A stretch of DNA of 64,000 nt from Mesorhizobium mediterraneum (GTDB taxonomy: Bacteria; Pseudomonadota; Alphaproteobacteria; Rhizobiales; Rhizobiaceae). Within the stretch, counting starts at the first letter, position 1. The number at the start of each line of letters is the position of its first letter. The stretch covers positions 124,001 to 188,000 of the forward strand of contig NZ_NPKI01000017.1 of NCBI RefSeq assembly GCF_002284565.1. Reading direction: 5' to 3'. A model generated the notes under the pieces. The model was not told the origin of the DNA, ran no database searches, and saw nothing but the letters and a program-made list of their open reading frames with translations. Shown here piece after piece: positions 22,054 to 31,915 of this stretch. The position numbers and the translations under genes are program-made.

Positions 22054-22512
22054 TCAGTCGCTCGTAACCATCATCGCCGAGATCTCGGCTTCCGCGGCCT
22101 TGACGCCGTCGACCAGAGCCTCGCAGGCGAATTTGAGAAGGTTGCCGCGTTTCTTGATTTTCTTCACATGGATCTTCAACTGGTCGCCGGGAACGACCGG
22201 TTTGCGGAATTTGGCGTTGTCGATGGTCAGGAAATAGACCAGCGACGGTTTTTCGGTGCCAAGGCTGCGGATGCAGATGGCGCCGGCCGTCTGCGCCATC
22301 GCCTCAACGATCAGCACGCCGGGCATTACCGGCTGGTCCGGGAAATGACCCTGAAAATGCGGCTCGTTTATGGTCACGTTCTTGATGCCGATAGCGGACT
22401 CGTCGCCATCGATGTCGATAATGCGGTCGATCATCAGGAACGGATAGCGATGCGGCAGGAGCTTCATCAGCCCCAATATGTCGACCGCCTCGAGCGTCGT
22501 CGCCGCCACCAT
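22054..22512 (-). CDS. fabZ: 3-hydroxyacyl-ACP dehydratase FabZ
   Basis: Dehydrates 3-hydroxyacyl-ACP in fatty acid elongation and competes with LpxA/LpxD for the same acyl-ACP pool. It is 152 residues. The [13 protein letters not shown] start, the [16 protein letters not shown] hot-dog motif with the catalytic His, and the EAMAQTAG helix with the catalytic Glu are present. One base separates its start from the lpxD stop; the gene sits between lpxD and lpxA. Confidence 0.98.
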   Translation of the reverse strand: MVAATTLEAVDILGLMKLLPHRYPFLMIDRIIDIDGDESAIGIKNVTINEPHFQGHFPDQPVMPGVLIVEAMAQTAGAICIRSLGTEKPSLVYFLTIDNAKFRKPVVPGDQLKIHVKKIKKRGNLLKFACEALVDGVKAAEAEISAMMVTSD

Positions 22513-22513
22513 C

Positions 22514-23572
22514 TCAGCTATTCCCTCCGTCGCCGGATTTGCGCGCCCTGGCCAGTCTTCGCAGGGCCGCGATCTCCCGCATGGCTTCCGCCATCGGCTG
22601 TGCCGGATACCCTCCCCAAATCTCGCCCGCAGGGACGTTGCTCATGAACCCGCTTCTTGCGGCAAGCTTGGCCCCTGTCCCTATGGTCAGGTGATCCGCA
22701 AGGCCGACACCGCCACCCATGGTGACGTTGTCGCCCACCGTTACGGAACCGGAAATACCCGAAAGACCGGCGATTATGCAGTTGCGGCCGATGCGAACGT
22801 TGTGGGCGATCTGCACCAGATTGTCGATCTTGGTGCCTTGGCCGATGATCGTGTCGGACATGGCGCCACGATCGACCGTGGTGTTCGAGCCGATCTCGAC
22901 ATCGTCCTGGATAACGACCCGGCCGATTTGCGGGACGCGCTCCGGGCCCTTGGCGCCGGCCACGAACCCAAAACCGTCCTGACCGATGCGGGCGCCGCCA
23001 TGGATGATGACGCGGTTGCCGATCAGGGCGTATTGGATGCTGGCGCCCGGACCGACATAGCCATCGCGGCCGAACTGGCAGGAGGGACCGATAACGGCAT
23101 GAGGAGCAATGACGGATCCGCTGCCGATAGAAGCGCGGGGGCCGATGATCGCGCCGGCCTCGATGATCGCGCCGGCCTCAATGTGCGCCGAAGGATCGAT
23201 ATGGGCATGCGGTGAGATACCGGTTTCGCCGGTCATCGGCGCCGGTGTAGCGGCAGCCGGGAAAAGAAGCCGTCCGACCATCGCGAAAGCCTGTTGCGGG
23301 CGCGGATGGACCAGAACCGCGATGCCCGCCGGCGCCTTGCCGGCAAATTCGGCGGGACAGAGGACCGCCGCCGCCCGCAGCGATTGCATCAGCGCGAAGT
23401 TGCGTCTGCCGTCGACGAAGACAAGGGCATGCTCGCCGCCTTCGCTCGCCGGCGCCAAGGCTTCGATCGATATGTCGGACTGGCCGGAATCGACAAGCAC
23501 CGAGCCGGTCAGATTCGCGACTTCGCCAGCCGTATACCGGCGTGAGGGCGCGAAGAACACCGGATCGGTCAT
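22514..23572 (-). CDS. lpxD: UDP-3-O-acylglucosamine N-acyltransferase
   Basis: Third acyl step of lipid A synthesis: adds the N-linked hydroxyacyl chain. It is 352 residues. An N-terminal uridine-binding domain (about residues 1-110) is followed by a left-handed beta-helix of hexapeptide repeats ([15 protein letters not shown]..), and the catalytic His lies in [13 protein letters not shown] short C-terminal helix rich in Arg follows. A RIME-like repeat separates it from bamA, so it may have some independent or dampened expression. Confidence 0.97.
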   Translation of the reverse strand: MTDPVFFAPSRRYTAGEVANLTGSVLVDSGQSDISIEALAPASEGGEHALVFVDGRRNFALMQSLRAAAVLCPAEFAGKAPAGIAVLVHPRPQQAFAMVGRLLFPAAATPAPMTGETGISPHAHIDPSAHIEAGAIIEAGAIIGPRASIGSGSVIAPHAVIGPSCQFGRDGYVGPGASIQYALIGNRVIIHGGARIGQDGFGFVAGAKGPERVPQIGRVVIQDDVEIGSNTTVDRGAMSDTIIGQGTKIDNLVQIAHNVRIGRNCIIAGLSGISGSVTVGDNVTMGGGVGLADHLTIGTGAKLAARSGFMSNVPAGEIWGGYPAQPMAEAMREIAALRRLARARKSGDGGNS

Positions 23573-23602
23573 TCCAGAAGCTATATCCAGCTAGCGCATG
23601 AC

Positions 23603-23697
23603 CCGGAAAATCGGAATCGATTTTCGCTGGGGATCATGCGCAAAATCAAAGTGCTACAGCGTTCTTTGCGCGTCCAAGAGGACGCGCGGCGCTGTAG
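23603..23697. repeat. RIME-like repeat, copy 2
   Basis: It begins CCCGGAAAATCGGAATCGATTTTCG and ends in GCGCGTCC-AAGA-GGACGCGC (23668-23687) within AGCGTTC..GCGCT. It is the same element as at 10961 and 51512. It lies in the bamA-lpxD gap of an otherwise tight gene row. Confidence 0.8.
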
Positions 23698-23751
23698 TGT
23701 CGGATCACTCTCTTCCGGGCCCCAACGGCCCGGAAACATCGTTGCCGCCGA

Positions 23752-26124
23752 TCAGAAGCGGGTCGATATGCCGAAGTTGAATTCCTGCACGTCGTCGGTG
23801 TCTTCCTTGAGGACCGGGATCGCATAGTCGATGCGGATCGGGCCGAACGGCGACGCCCACATCAGACCAACGCCGACCGAGGCGCGCCACTGCATGTCGG
23901 TTGTCGATTGATCGACCAAATCAGCACTGACCTTGCTGCCATAGAGCGTTGCCGCATCGGCGAAGACCGCGCCGCGCAGGCCGAAGCTCTCCGGAATGAC
24001 CGGCATTGGGAACTGGGCTTCCGCCGAGGCGTTGAAATAGGTGGTGCCGCCGAGATGGTCATCAAATCCGTCCGAGTCGACGGGGCCGATGCCGCCATAG
24101 GCAAAGCCGCGGATCATGCGGTCACTGCTCTGGAAATGATCGAAGATGCGCAGATCGCCGCCGCCGAAGCCTTGGACGTGGCCTGCCCCGCCCGAAACCA
24201 AGCCGACCAGATCAAGCTGCTCCGACAATGTCTGGTAGACGCTGCCACGCGCCGTCACCTTGACGAACTTGGCGTCACCGCCGAGCCCGGCCACCTCCGT
24301 GGTGACATTGGCGTAGATGCCCTCATGCGGGTTCTTCATGTCGTCGATGGTGTTGTAGACCAGGCCGAGACTGACCGACGACTTGAGCCACGGGCTTTCC
24401 TGAATACCTTCAAAGATTGCCTCAGAGACGTCGCAGCCGGCGTCGGGCTCGCCATCATTGTCAACATCGCAGTCGTCATCGAGCTTATACTTCTCCTGCG
24501 AGATATTATACGCAAGCTGCGTCGAGATGTTGTCGGTGATCGGCAGGCCGAAGCGCACTGTCGCGCCTATCGTCTCGCTCTCGTATTCGTCGTAGTTCCT
24601 GGTCCGGTTGAAGACATCGAAACCGGCAGCGATACGCCGCCCAAGGAAATAGGGTTCGGTGAAGGAGAAGCTGTAGTCGCGCGAATTCTTGCCGCCGCCC
24701 GCCGACAACTTGATGAACTGGCCGCGTCCGAGGAAGTTGCGCTCGGTGATCGAGCCTTCGATGGATGGGCCTGACGTGTCGCCGCCGGTCGAATAGCCGG
24801 CGCCAACCGAGAACTCGCCGGTCGATTTCTCGACCACGTCGACCACGAGCACCACTTGGTCTGGCTCAGAGCCGGGCACGGTGGAAACCTCGACTTTTTC
24901 AAAGTAATCGAGCGCTTCCAGCCGCTTCTTCGCGCGCTGGATGAGAACCTGGTTGAAGGCATCGCCCTCACTGACGTCGAATTCGCGACGAATGACATAG
25001 TCGCGTGTCCGGTCGTTGCCGCGAATCTCGATGCGTTCGACATAGGCCTTGGTGCCTTGGTCGATCGTATAGACCACCGAAATGGTGTGGTTCTCGAAAT
25101 TGCGGTCGCCGCGCGGCGTCACCTGAGCGAAGGCATAGCCGGAACCGGCAACCTTCTCGGTCAGCGCGATGATGGTGTCTTCAACGTTCTTGGCGTTGTA
25201 GACATCGCCCTTGTGGGTCTCGACCACCGACTGCAGCGACGCACCGTCGACCTCGGGAATCGTGCTCTCGACGCTGACCTCGCCGAATGTGTAGCGATCG
25301 CCCTCCTGCACGGTGATGGTCACCGTATATTTGTTGGTGGTCTCGTCGAGTTCGCCGACCGCGGAAACCACCTGGAAATCGGCATAGCCGTGATTGTAAT
25401 AGAAACGGCGCAGCAGCTCCTGATCGGCGCGCAGCTTGTCGTCGTCATAGACGTCGTCGCGCAGCACGAACGAGAGGAAGGTCGAGCGCTTGGTTGAGAT
25501 GACGTCGGACAGGCGACGGCTTGAATAGGCGCTGTTACCGACGAAATTGACCGCGGCGATCTGCGTGCGGCCGCCTTCGTTGATGTTGAAGACCACGTTC
25601 ACGCGGTTGTCGCCGAGATCCATGATCTGGGTGGTCACGGCGGCGTCGTCGCGACCGATACGCCTGTAGGCGGCCTTGACCGCCTCGACATCGGCATCGA
25701 GCGCCTGCTGCGAGAATGTTCCGCGCGGCTTCAACTGAACCGCGGCCGCAAGGGCGTTGTCCTTGAGCTTCTTGTTGCCTTGGAACAGCACCTGGTTCAC
25801 GACCTGATATTCGGAAACCTTGACGACCAGCGACGAACCGACCTGGTTGATCTGGACGTCCGAGAACAGCCCGGTGCCGAACAGCGCCTTGACCGCATCG
25901 TCGATATCGGCGCTGGAAAAGGCCTTGCCGGGCTTGATTGTGATGTAGTTGCGGATCGTGTCGGCGTCGACACGCTGATTGCCGCTGACTTCAACTCTTG
26001 AGACAACAGCGGCCTCGGCCGCCGATGTGGCAACGAATTGCACTGCGAGCGCACCTGGCACGACCAGAGCGGCGGACAGGGCCACCGCGGACGCGGCGCT
26101 CAAAAACTTGGATGCTGCCTTCAT
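23752..26124 (-). CDS. bamA: Outer membrane protein assembly factor BamA
   Basis: Essential Omp85 insertase of the BAM complex. It is 790 residues. An N-terminal signal sequence (to about residue 37) is followed by five POTRA domains (about 38-440), such as VVSRVEVSGNQRVDADTIRNYI at the first. The C-terminal 16-strand barrel (about 460-790) ends in Phe (GISTRF), the classic signature. The VRVDYAIPVL-type strand and the GFAYGGIGP loop are present. It lies downstream of rseP in the envelope block; the 217-base gap upstream contains TTAACC-type dyads that may be a promoter region. Confidence 0.97.
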   Translation of the reverse strand: MKAASKFLSAASAVALSAALVVPGALAVQFVATSAAEAAVVSRVEVSGNQRVDADTIRNYITIKPGKAFSSADIDDAVKALFGTGLFSDVQINQVGSSLVVKVSEYQVVNQVLFQGNKKLKDNALAAAVQLKPRGTFSQQALDADVEAVKAAYRRIGRDDAAVTTQIMDLGDNRVNVVFNINEGGRTQIAAVNFVGNSAYSSRRLSDVISTKRSTFLSFVLRDDVYDDDKLRADQELLRRFYYNHGYADFQVVSAVGELDETTNKYTVTITVQEGDRYTFGEVSVESTIPEVDGASLQSVVETHKGDVYNAKNVEDTIIALTEKVAGSGYAFAQVTPRGDRNFENHTISVVYTIDQGTKAYVERIEIRGNDRTRDYVIRREFDVSEGDAFNQVLIQRAKKRLEALDYFEKVEVSTVPGSEPDQVVLVVDVVEKSTGEFSVGAGYSTGGDTSGPSIEGSITERNFLGRGQFIKLSAGGGKNSRDYSFSFTEPYFLGRRIAAGFDVFNRTRNYDEYESETIGATVRFGLPITDNISTQLAYNISQEKYKLDDDCDVDNDGEPDAGCDVSEAIFEGIQESPWLKSSVSLGLVYNTIDDMKNPHEGIYANVTTEVAGLGGDAKFVKVTARGSVYQTLSEQLDLVGLVSGGAGHVQGFGGGDLRIFDHFQSSDRMIRGFAYGGIGPVDSDGFDDHLGGTTYFNASAEAQFPMPVIPESFGLRGAVFADAATLYGSKVSADLVDQSTTDMQWRASVGVGLMWASPFGPIRIDYAIPVLKEDTDDVQEFNFGISTRF

Positions 26125-26227
26125 CGGGCTTTTGTACCTTTTCTCGAAGTCCCCACGGCGAGAAAACCGGACGTGCGGTAATTTCCCCTACCGTATTAAC
26201 CGGATTTTCCCTACACGCAAGGCTCCT

Positions 26228-26250
26228 GGTTAATTTGTATTTACTTAACC
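26228..26250. promoter_or_regulatory. GGTTAA-N11-TTAACC inverted repeat upstream of bamA
   Basis: A perfect 6-bp dyad in the rseP-bamA gap about 100 bases before the bamA start; another TTAACC lies near 26195. TTAA half-sites resemble CtrA recognition sequences of alphaproteobacteria, but the 11-base spacing is not the classical 7. It is a possible regulatory site only. Confidence 0.3.
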
Positions 26251-26341
26251 CTGTTGCGTGGCTTTCGCGTCACGCATATCCCCATGCATGGTAAACGGCG
26301 TCTCAACGTTGGCTGTGCCGAAGCCAAATTTCTTCATGATT

Positions 26342-27484
26342 TCAGCACCCAAACAGATCGTTCCAGAAAACGAACCCCATGAAGCCCAACACGAGCATGA
26401 AGCCAGCCCTATAGCCCATCTCCATCATCCGCTCCGACACCGGTCGCCGAATGACGGCCTCCACGCCGTAGAATAAGAGATGGCCGCCGTCGAGGGGGGG
26501 AATCGGCAAAAGGTTGAGAATGCCGATGCCGACCGACAGCAGCGCGACAAGTTGCACAAGCCAGTCGAAGCCCAATTTCGCCGCCTGCCCCGACATCTTT
26601 GCGATCTTGATTGGGCCGCCCAGCTGGCATTTGTCTTCGCGCCCGACGACGAAACGCTGCAGGAACTGACCGGTGCGCTGAATGATGTATCCCGTCTCCT
26701 CGACCGCCGCCCCTACCGCTTCGATCGGGTTGTAAGTGACTAGCCTGGGTTGGCCGAATTCCTGATTGTTGACGACGCCGATCACGGCCACTTTGACCTT
26801 GTTGCCCAGCCCATCTTGCTGCTCCATCAGCTCCGGCGTCGCCGTGGCGGTGATCTCCTTGCCGTCGCGCAGCATGACGAAGGTGATAGCATCGCCGCCG
26901 CGGCCCGAAACCAGGCGCTGGACGTCGGAGAACGTCTGGACCTTGCTGCCGTTGACGCTGACGAATCGGTCACCGGGCAGGATGCCAGCCCTGGCGGCCG
27001 GACTGCCGGCGGTGACTTCAGCCACCATTGGCTCCATCACAGGGCGGCCATAGGCGGAAAACAGCACCGCAAAGACGGCAATCGTCAGCAGGAAATTGAA
27101 CAGCGGGCCGGCCACCACAGTCGCCGCGCGCTTCCAGACCGGCTGCGTGTGAAAGGCAATCTTGCGTTCGGCAGTGGTCAGCGATTCGAGCTCCTCCGAG
27201 CTGGGCTGGCTCGATGTGGCATTCATGTCGCCGACGAATTTGACATAGCCGCCAAGCGGAATGGCGCAGAGTTTCCAGCGTGTGCCATGGCTGTCATTGA
27301 AGCCGAAGAGTTCCGGGCCGAAGCCAATCGAAAAGGCCTTTACGCCGATGCCGCACCAGCGGCCGACGAGGTAATGGCCCATCTCGTGGACGAACACGAC
27401 CACGGTCAGCACGAACAGGAAAGGCACCAGCGTGCCGAGGAAAAAGCCCTCCGTGCTGAAAACCGCGTGAAGAATCTCGTTCAA
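26342..27484 (-). CDS. rseP: RIP zinc metalloprotease RseP
   Basis: Site-2 intramembrane protease that cuts anti-sigma factors and signal-peptide remnants. It is 380 residues. The zinc motif VHEMGHYLVGR (residues about 33-43) lies in the first helix, and the second motif is near the C-terminus in NLLPIPPLDGGHLL. One central PDZ domain (about 150-215) contains GILPGDRFVSVNG. The length of about 380 and the single full PDZ are usual for alphaproteobacteria. It lies between cdsA and bamA; dxr, which sits here in many relatives, is absent. Confidence 0.96.
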   Translation of the reverse strand: MNEILHAVFSTEGFFLGTLVPFLFVLTVVVFVHEMGHYLVGRWCGIGVKAFSIGFGPELFGFNDSHGTRWKLCAIPLGGYVKFVGDMNATSSQPSSEELESLTTAERKIAFHTQPVWKRAATVVAGPLFNFLLTIAVFAVLFSAYGRPVMEPMVAEVTAGSPAARAGILPGDRFVSVNGSKVQTFSDVQRLVSGRGGDAITFVMLRDGKEITATATPELMEQQDGLGNKVKVAVIGVVNNQEFGQPRLVTYNPIEAVGAAVEETGYIIQRTGQFLQRFVVGREDKCQLGGPIKIAKMSGQAAKLGFDWLVQLVALLSVGIGILNLLPIPPLDGGHLLFYGVEAVIRRPVSERMMEMGYRAGFMLVLGFMGFVFWNDLFGC

Positions 27485-27587
27485 CTCATGTCCTCAAAAC
27501 TCGTCCGCAGCACGGGCGTACCGCGACTGTGACATCAATCCAGGCGAATCCATGGCGCATCCTGCGCAAGTCAAGACACAATGCCGA

Positions 27588-28403
27588 TCAAGCTGGAAAC
27601 AGCCCCTGCGCCGGATGGTCGGCGGTCGCCGAAATCCAGCCGATGACGTACAGGGCGAAGGCCGCCGCGACAAGCCCGTCGACCCGGTCCATGACACCGC
27701 CATGGCCAGGTATCAGCGTGCCCGAATCCTTGCGGTCGTGGCGGCGCTTCACCCATGATTCGAAAAGGTCGCCGGCCTGGGCGACGATCGAAAGCACGAG
27801 CGCAACGACGCCAAGCACTGCGAGATTGCCGGCTCCGGCCGCGGCGGCCAAAAGCAGTCCGGCAACCACGCCGCCGACCGCGCCGCCGAGTGCCCCGCTC
27901 TGCGTCTTGCCGGGCGAGATCGACGGCGCCAGTTTCGGGCCGCCGACAGCGCGGCCGACGAAATAGGCTGATATGTCGGTCGCCCAAACCACCGCGAACA
28001 GGAAAAGAATGGCGACGAGGCCGGGATGATCGCCGTCGCGCAAAAGAGCAAGCGACAGGCCAGAAATGGCGGCATAGGCAAGGCCTGACGGGTCCCACTG
28101 TCCCGTTTGGCGCATCGAACCCACGACCACGGTGACAACGACCATCACTGCTCCAAGAAGCAGCAGCCAGGACGCAGGCAGGCCGGCAACCAAGGCGACG
28201 ACGAAGACCAGAAGCAGCGCATCCGGCAGAAGACCAAGACCCGTGGCGGCGACCGGGCGGCACATTCGCGTCCATTCATAGAAGATCAGGATCGACATGG
28301 CGGCGCAAAGCAACCGGAAAGGCAGTCCGCCGAGCCAGGTCAGACCAAGCGTGACGACGGCAAGCACGATGGCGGAAATAACACGAAGCTGGAGGTTGCT
28401 CAT
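27588..28403 (-). CDS. cdsA: Phosphatidate cytidylyltransferase
   Basis: Makes CDP-diacylglycerol from phosphatidate and CTP in the inner membrane. It is 271 residues from [19 protein letters not shown]; the frame extends upstream into uppS but without conserved residues. About eight hydrophobic helices are visible. The signature 'S-x(4)-K-R-x(2)-K-D-x(4)-P-G-H-G-G-x(2)-D-R-x-D' is seen as [20 protein letters not shown] followed by GVMDRVDG. The start overlaps the uppS stop (ATGA), so translation is coupled. Confidence 0.96.
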   Translation of the reverse strand: MSNLQLRVISAIVLAVVTLGLTWLGGLPFRLLCAAMSILIFYEWTRMCRPVAATGLGLLPDALLLVFVVALVAGLPASWLLLLGAVMVVVTVVVGSMRQTGQWDPSGLAYAAISGLSLALLRDGDHPGLVAILFLFAVVWATDISAYFVGRAVGGPKLAPSISPGKTQSGALGGAVGGVVAGLLLAAAAGAGNLAVLGVVALVLSIVAQAGDLFESWVKRRHDRKDSGTLIPGHGGVMDRVDGLVAAAFALYVIGWISATADHPAQGLFPA

Positions 28404-29131
28404 CCCTTGGCCGTCACGGCGACGTCTTGAGAGCCAAGCCCGCCGAAACGGCGCTCGCGGCCAGCGAAATCGCGCAATGCGTCGGCCAAATGCTCGCGGC
28501 TGAAATCGGGCCAGTAGCAAGGCAGGAAGACGAGCTCGCTATAGGCCGCCTGCCACAGAAGAAAATTCGACAGCCTGAGTTCGCCGCTGGTGCGGATGAC
28601 CAGTTCAGGGTCCGGAATACCCTGGGTATCGAGAGAGCCGGCAAAGGATTCGGCCGTGATCGCCTCGCTGTCGAGCTCGCCGCGCGCCACCGCCGAGGCA
28701 AGCTTGCGCGCCGTGCGCACGATCTCGTCACGCCCGCCATAGTTGAAGGCGATGACCAGGGTCAGCGCCTCGTTGCGCATGGTCAGCGTTTCGGCCTCTT
28801 CAAGCAGGGTCCTGATATCAGGCTGCAACCCTGCCCTGTCGCCGATGATCCTGACCCGCACGCCGCTCTGGTGCAGTTCGGCGAGATCGCGGCGGATGAA
28901 GATTTTCAAGAGGCCCATCAGGTCGCTGACTTCGGACTTCGGTCGCGACCAGTTTTCCGACGAGAAAGCGTAGACGGTCAGGAAGGAGATGCCGAGGCCA
29001 GGAGCGGCGCGCACCGTGTTGCGCAGCGCCTCGACGCCGGCACGATGCCCGGCAAGCCGCGGCATGCCGCGCGCTTTGGCCCAGCGTCCGTTTCCGTCCA
29101 TGATGATCGCGACATGCGCGGGGCTTGTCAT
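28400..29131 (-). CDS. uppS: Isoprenyl (undecaprenyl-diphosphate) synthase
   Basis: Cis-prenyltransferase making the C55 carrier for peptidoglycan and O-antigen. It is 243 residues. The N-terminal [13 protein letters not shown] with the catalytic Asp, the following GHRAG, the SSENWSRP stretch and the C-terminal [20 protein letters not shown] are conserved. Its stop overlaps cdsA by 4 bases. It is preceded by frr in the standard order. Confidence 0.98.
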   Translation of the reverse strand: MTSPAHVAIIMDGNGRWAKARGMPRLAGHRAGVEALRNTVRAAPGLGISFLTVYAFSSENWSRPKSEVSDLMGLLKIFIRRDLAELHQSGVRVRIIGDRAGLQPDIRTLLEEAETLTMRNEALTLVIAFNYGGRDEIVRTARKLASAVARGELDSEAITAESFAGSLDTQGIPDPELVIRTSGELRLSNFLLWQAAYSELVFLPCYWPDFSREHLADALRDFAGRERRFGGLGSQDVAVTAKG

Positions 29132-29154
29132 AGTTTCGCTTTCGGGTCGGACCC

Positions 29155-29709
29155 TTAAACCTGCATGATTTCGGCTTCCTTATCGGAAAGCAGATGGTCG
29201 ATGGTGCCGATCATCTCGTCGGTGAGCTTCTGGACCTGGTCGGACCGCTTGCGCTGATCGTCCTCGCTGATATCGCCGTCCTTTTCCGCCTTTTTGAGAA
29301 ACTCCATGCCGTCCCGGCGCACGTGGCGCACGGCGATGCGGGCATTCTCGGCATAACCGTGCGAGATCTTGACCAGCTCCTTGCGGCGCTGCTCGTTGAG
29401 CTCGGGCAGCGGAATTCTAAGATTGGTGCCGTCGACGATCGGATTGAAGCCGAGATTGGATTCGCGGATGGCGCGATCGACCGCGCCGACCATCGACTTG
29501 TCCCAGACCGAAACCGAAATCATGCGCGGCTCCGGCACCGACACGTTCGCCACCTGGTTGATAGGCATGGTGGTGCCATAGGCCTGCACCTGGATTGCGT
29601 CGAGCAGGTTGCTCGAGGCGCGACCGGTCCGCAGCGAAGCCAGATCGTGCTTGAACGCAGCGATCGCCCCGTCCATGCGCCGTTTGAGATCATCGTATTC
29701 GCCACTCAT
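29155..29709 (-). CDS. frr: Ribosome recycling factor
   Basis: Splits post-termination ribosomes with EF-G. It is 184 residues from the second of two adjacent ATGs; the GAGGAGA ribosome site is better spaced for this one. Conserved blocks are [12 protein letters not shown], the [16 protein letters not shown] stretch and [10 protein letters not shown], with [16 protein letters not shown] further on. It lies downstream of pyrH (about 120 bases) and upstream of uppS. Confidence 0.97.
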   Translation of the reverse strand: MSGEYDDLKRRMDGAIAAFKHDLASLRTGRASSNLLDAIQVQAYGTTMPINQVANVSVPEPRMISVSVWDKSMVGAVDRAIRESNLGFNPIVDGTNLRIPLPELNEQRRKELVKISHGYAENARIAVRHVRRDGMEFLKKAEKDGDISEDDQRKRSDQVQKLTDEMIGTIDHLLSDKEAEIMQV

Positions 29710-29834
29710 CATCGTCTCCTCGACCCGTTAGCCCGGGTTCACTGTTCAGGGATAACCCCGTGTTCGAGCCTCAATCCGAAACCGGCTCCCGCTTTTCGCT
29801 TACGCGGACCCTCGGTTCGGGATAGTGCTCCCGA

Positions 29835-30557
29835 TCAGTCGTCCGCGACGACCGTGCAACGGCCGCCGCCCCTCAGAATATCACCGAAACCACCCTTCTC
29901 GTGGATCGAATAGACGATTATCGGAATGTTGTTTTCGCGCGCAAGTGCAATCGCGGCTGTATCCATGATCGAAAGGCCGCGTTTTATGACGTCGCCATGG
30001 CTGATGCGCTCGAAGCGTGTAGCATTCGGGTCCTTCTTGGGATCGGCCGAATAGACGCCGTCGACCTGCGTGCCCTTGAACAGCGCATCGGCGCCGATTT
30101 CCGCCGCGCGAAGCGCCGCGGCCGAATCGGTGGTGAAGAACGGATTGCCGGTGCCGCCGGCGAAAATGACGACCTTGCCCTGGTTCATGTAGGCGGTCGC
30201 CTGGCGCTGCGAAAAGCTCTCGCAAAGCTCTGGCATGGCGATTGCCGACAGCACCACCGCGTCGACGCCGATCTTGTTCAGCGAAGTGCGCAGCGCCAGC
30301 GAGTTGATGACGGTGGCGAGCATGCCCATGTGGTCGCCGGTGACCCGGTCACCGCCCTTGGACGCAACCGCCACGCCGCGAAAGATGTTGCCGCCGCCGA
30401 TGACGACGCCGACCTCGATGCCCAGGGCGCGGGCCTCGGCGATGTCGGCAGCGATGCGATCGACCACCGATACGTCGATGCCGAAATGCTGTTCACCCAT
30501 CAGCGCTTCGCCCGAAGCTTTCAGCAAGACACGTCGATAGAGGGGCTTCACCGTCAT
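29835..30557 (-). CDS. pyrH: UMP kinase
   Basis: Phosphorylates UMP to UDP and supplies UTP to PyrG. It is 240 residues from MTVKPLYRRVLLKASGEALMG; the frame runs 35 codons upstream without conservation. LKASGEAL, VVIGGGNIFRG, the DHMGMLATVINSLAL block and the C-terminal IVVYSI-like segment are typical of the bacterial hexameric UMP kinase. It is usually adjacent to tsf; here an aldo/keto reductase gene and a LysR gene lie between them. Confidence 0.98.
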   Translation of the reverse strand: MTVKPLYRRVLLKASGEALMGEQHFGIDVSVVDRIAADIAEARALGIEVGVVIGGGNIFRGVAVASKGGDRVTGDHMGMLATVINSLALRTSLNKIGVDAVVLSAIAMPELCESFSQRQATAYMNQGKVVIFAGGTGNPFFTTDSAAALRAAEIGADALFKGTQVDGVYSADPKKDPNATRFERISHGDVIKRGLSIMDTAAIALARENNIPIIVYSIHEKGGFGDILRGGGRCTVVADD

Positions 30558-30695
30558 CTGGTCCTCATCATTATGCGTGTGACGCGTCTGGGGCGGCTTC
30601 CCCGCGCAGGCGCTGCCCCGAAACATTGGCGTTCCGATACACGAAGGGCGCCGCGATGTCACGCGGCGCCCGAGCCGGAAAACTCTCTTCCCCTC

Positions 30696-31802
30696 TTAGC
30701 TTACGCCAGCAAAAGCACCTTGCATGAGCAGATCCGGCAGATAGCCAGCCGGCTTATCGCCGACCGCCTGGCCTCCCGTAAGGCCGCCCTGTATTTCCGA
30801 GCCGAAGAACGAATACGGAAAGGGTGTGATTGGTCGGCTCACCGCATCGAGCCGTGCCCGAAGCTCCTGCGGAATGTCGAAATCGAGCGCGCCGAGATTG
30901 TCCTTGAGTTGATCCAGCTTCGTCGCACCGATGATCACCGACGCAATGCCGGGCTGGGTCGCGGCCCAGTTCAAGGCGACCTGAGCCATGCTGCGGCCGA
31001 GCTGACTTGCGACCTTTTCCAGCTCGGCGACGATCTCCCAGTTGCGATCGTTGAATTTCTGAAACCCAGGATTGGTCGAGCCGCGCATCGTCTCCAGCCT
31101 GCCGCCTGCCCCATTCACTGTATCGGAACGATATTTCCCGCTGAGCAGACCGCTGGCCAACGGGCTCCAGACCATTATACCCGCACCGTGGCGCGTGCCG
31201 AATAGCACGAACTCATGTTCGATGTTGCGCTCCGCCAGCGAATATTCGAGCTGAAGCGCCGAAACCGGTTCATAGCCGCGGTGCTCGGCTACCGACTGGG
31301 CCCGGCTTGCGTACCACGCCGGCACGTCCGACAGGCCGACATGGCGGATCTTTCCGGCGCGGACCAGATCATCCAGCGTCCGCATCACCTCCTCCGGAGG
31401 CGTCAGCCTGTCCCAGGCATGCAGGATGTAGAGATCGATATAATCGGTGCTGAGGCGCTTCAACGAGCCTTCGACCGCGCGGATGATGTTCTTGCGGCCG
31501 TTGCCTCCGGCATTCGGATTGCCTTCTTCGAGGTTCATGCTGAATTTGGTGCTGATCACCGCCTTGTCGCGCAGCCCACGCTCGGCGATGAATTCGCCAA
31601 GCCAGGTTTCGGATGTGCCTCCGGTATAGGCGTCGGCCGTATCGAAGAAATTGCCGCCGGCCTCGACATAGGCATCGACCATCGCGCGGGCCGTTTCCTT
31701 TTCGGCTCCCCAGCCCCATTCCGTGCCGAAGGTCATAGTGCCGAACGCGAGGCGGGTGACACGCAGCCCGCTGTTGCCGAGCGTGTAATAGGACATGGTC
31801 AT
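30696..31802 (-). CDS. Aldo/keto reductase
   Basis: NADPH-dependent oxidoreductase of 368 residues. The catalytic tetrad is visible: Asp and Tyr in FDTADAYTGG, Lys in VISTKFSMN and His in DLYILHAWD. The C-terminal 'SVIIGATKLDQLKDNLGAL' is the usual cofactor-side block. AAGGAG seven bases before the ATG fixes the start. It is divergent from a LysR-type gene 113 bases away, which is probably its regulator. Substrate unknown. The pair splits tsf from pyrH, so it is likely an insertion into the translation block. Confidence 0.93.
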   Translation of the reverse strand: MTMSYYTLGNSGLRVTRLAFGTMTFGTEWGWGAEKETARAMVDAYVEAGGNFFDTADAYTGGTSETWLGEFIAERGLRDKAVISTKFSMNLEEGNPNAGGNGRKNIIRAVEGSLKRLSTDYIDLYILHAWDRLTPPEEVMRTLDDLVRAGKIRHVGLSDVPAWYASRAQSVAEHRGYEPVSALQLEYSLAERNIEHEFVLFGTRHGAGIMVWSPLASGLLSGKYRSDTVNGAGGRLETMRGSTNPGFQKFNDRNWEIVAELEKVASQLGRSMAQVALNWAATQPGIASVIIGATKLDQLKDNLGALDFDIPQELRARLDAVSRPITPFPYSFFGSEIQGGLTGGQAVGDKPAGYLPDLLMQGAFAGVS

Positions 31803-31878
31803 GGGTCGTCTCCTTGCTGCTTACAGAATTGGTGTTCAATGCAGCCTAGATGCGCCTCCTCTGTCCGATTGATAAGTT

Positions 31879-31891
31879 TGCATTATTAGCA
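31879..31891. promoter_or_regulatory. Candidate LysR site (T-N11-A)
   Basis: TGCATTATTAGCA fits T-N11-A with a TGC/GCA dyad. It lies in the divergent reductase/LysR promoter region, 25 bases before the LysR start. Position and form fit LysR autoregulation; it is not proven. Confidence 0.4.
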
Positions 31892-31915
31892 TGGACTATG
31901 CGATATTGTTCATGA

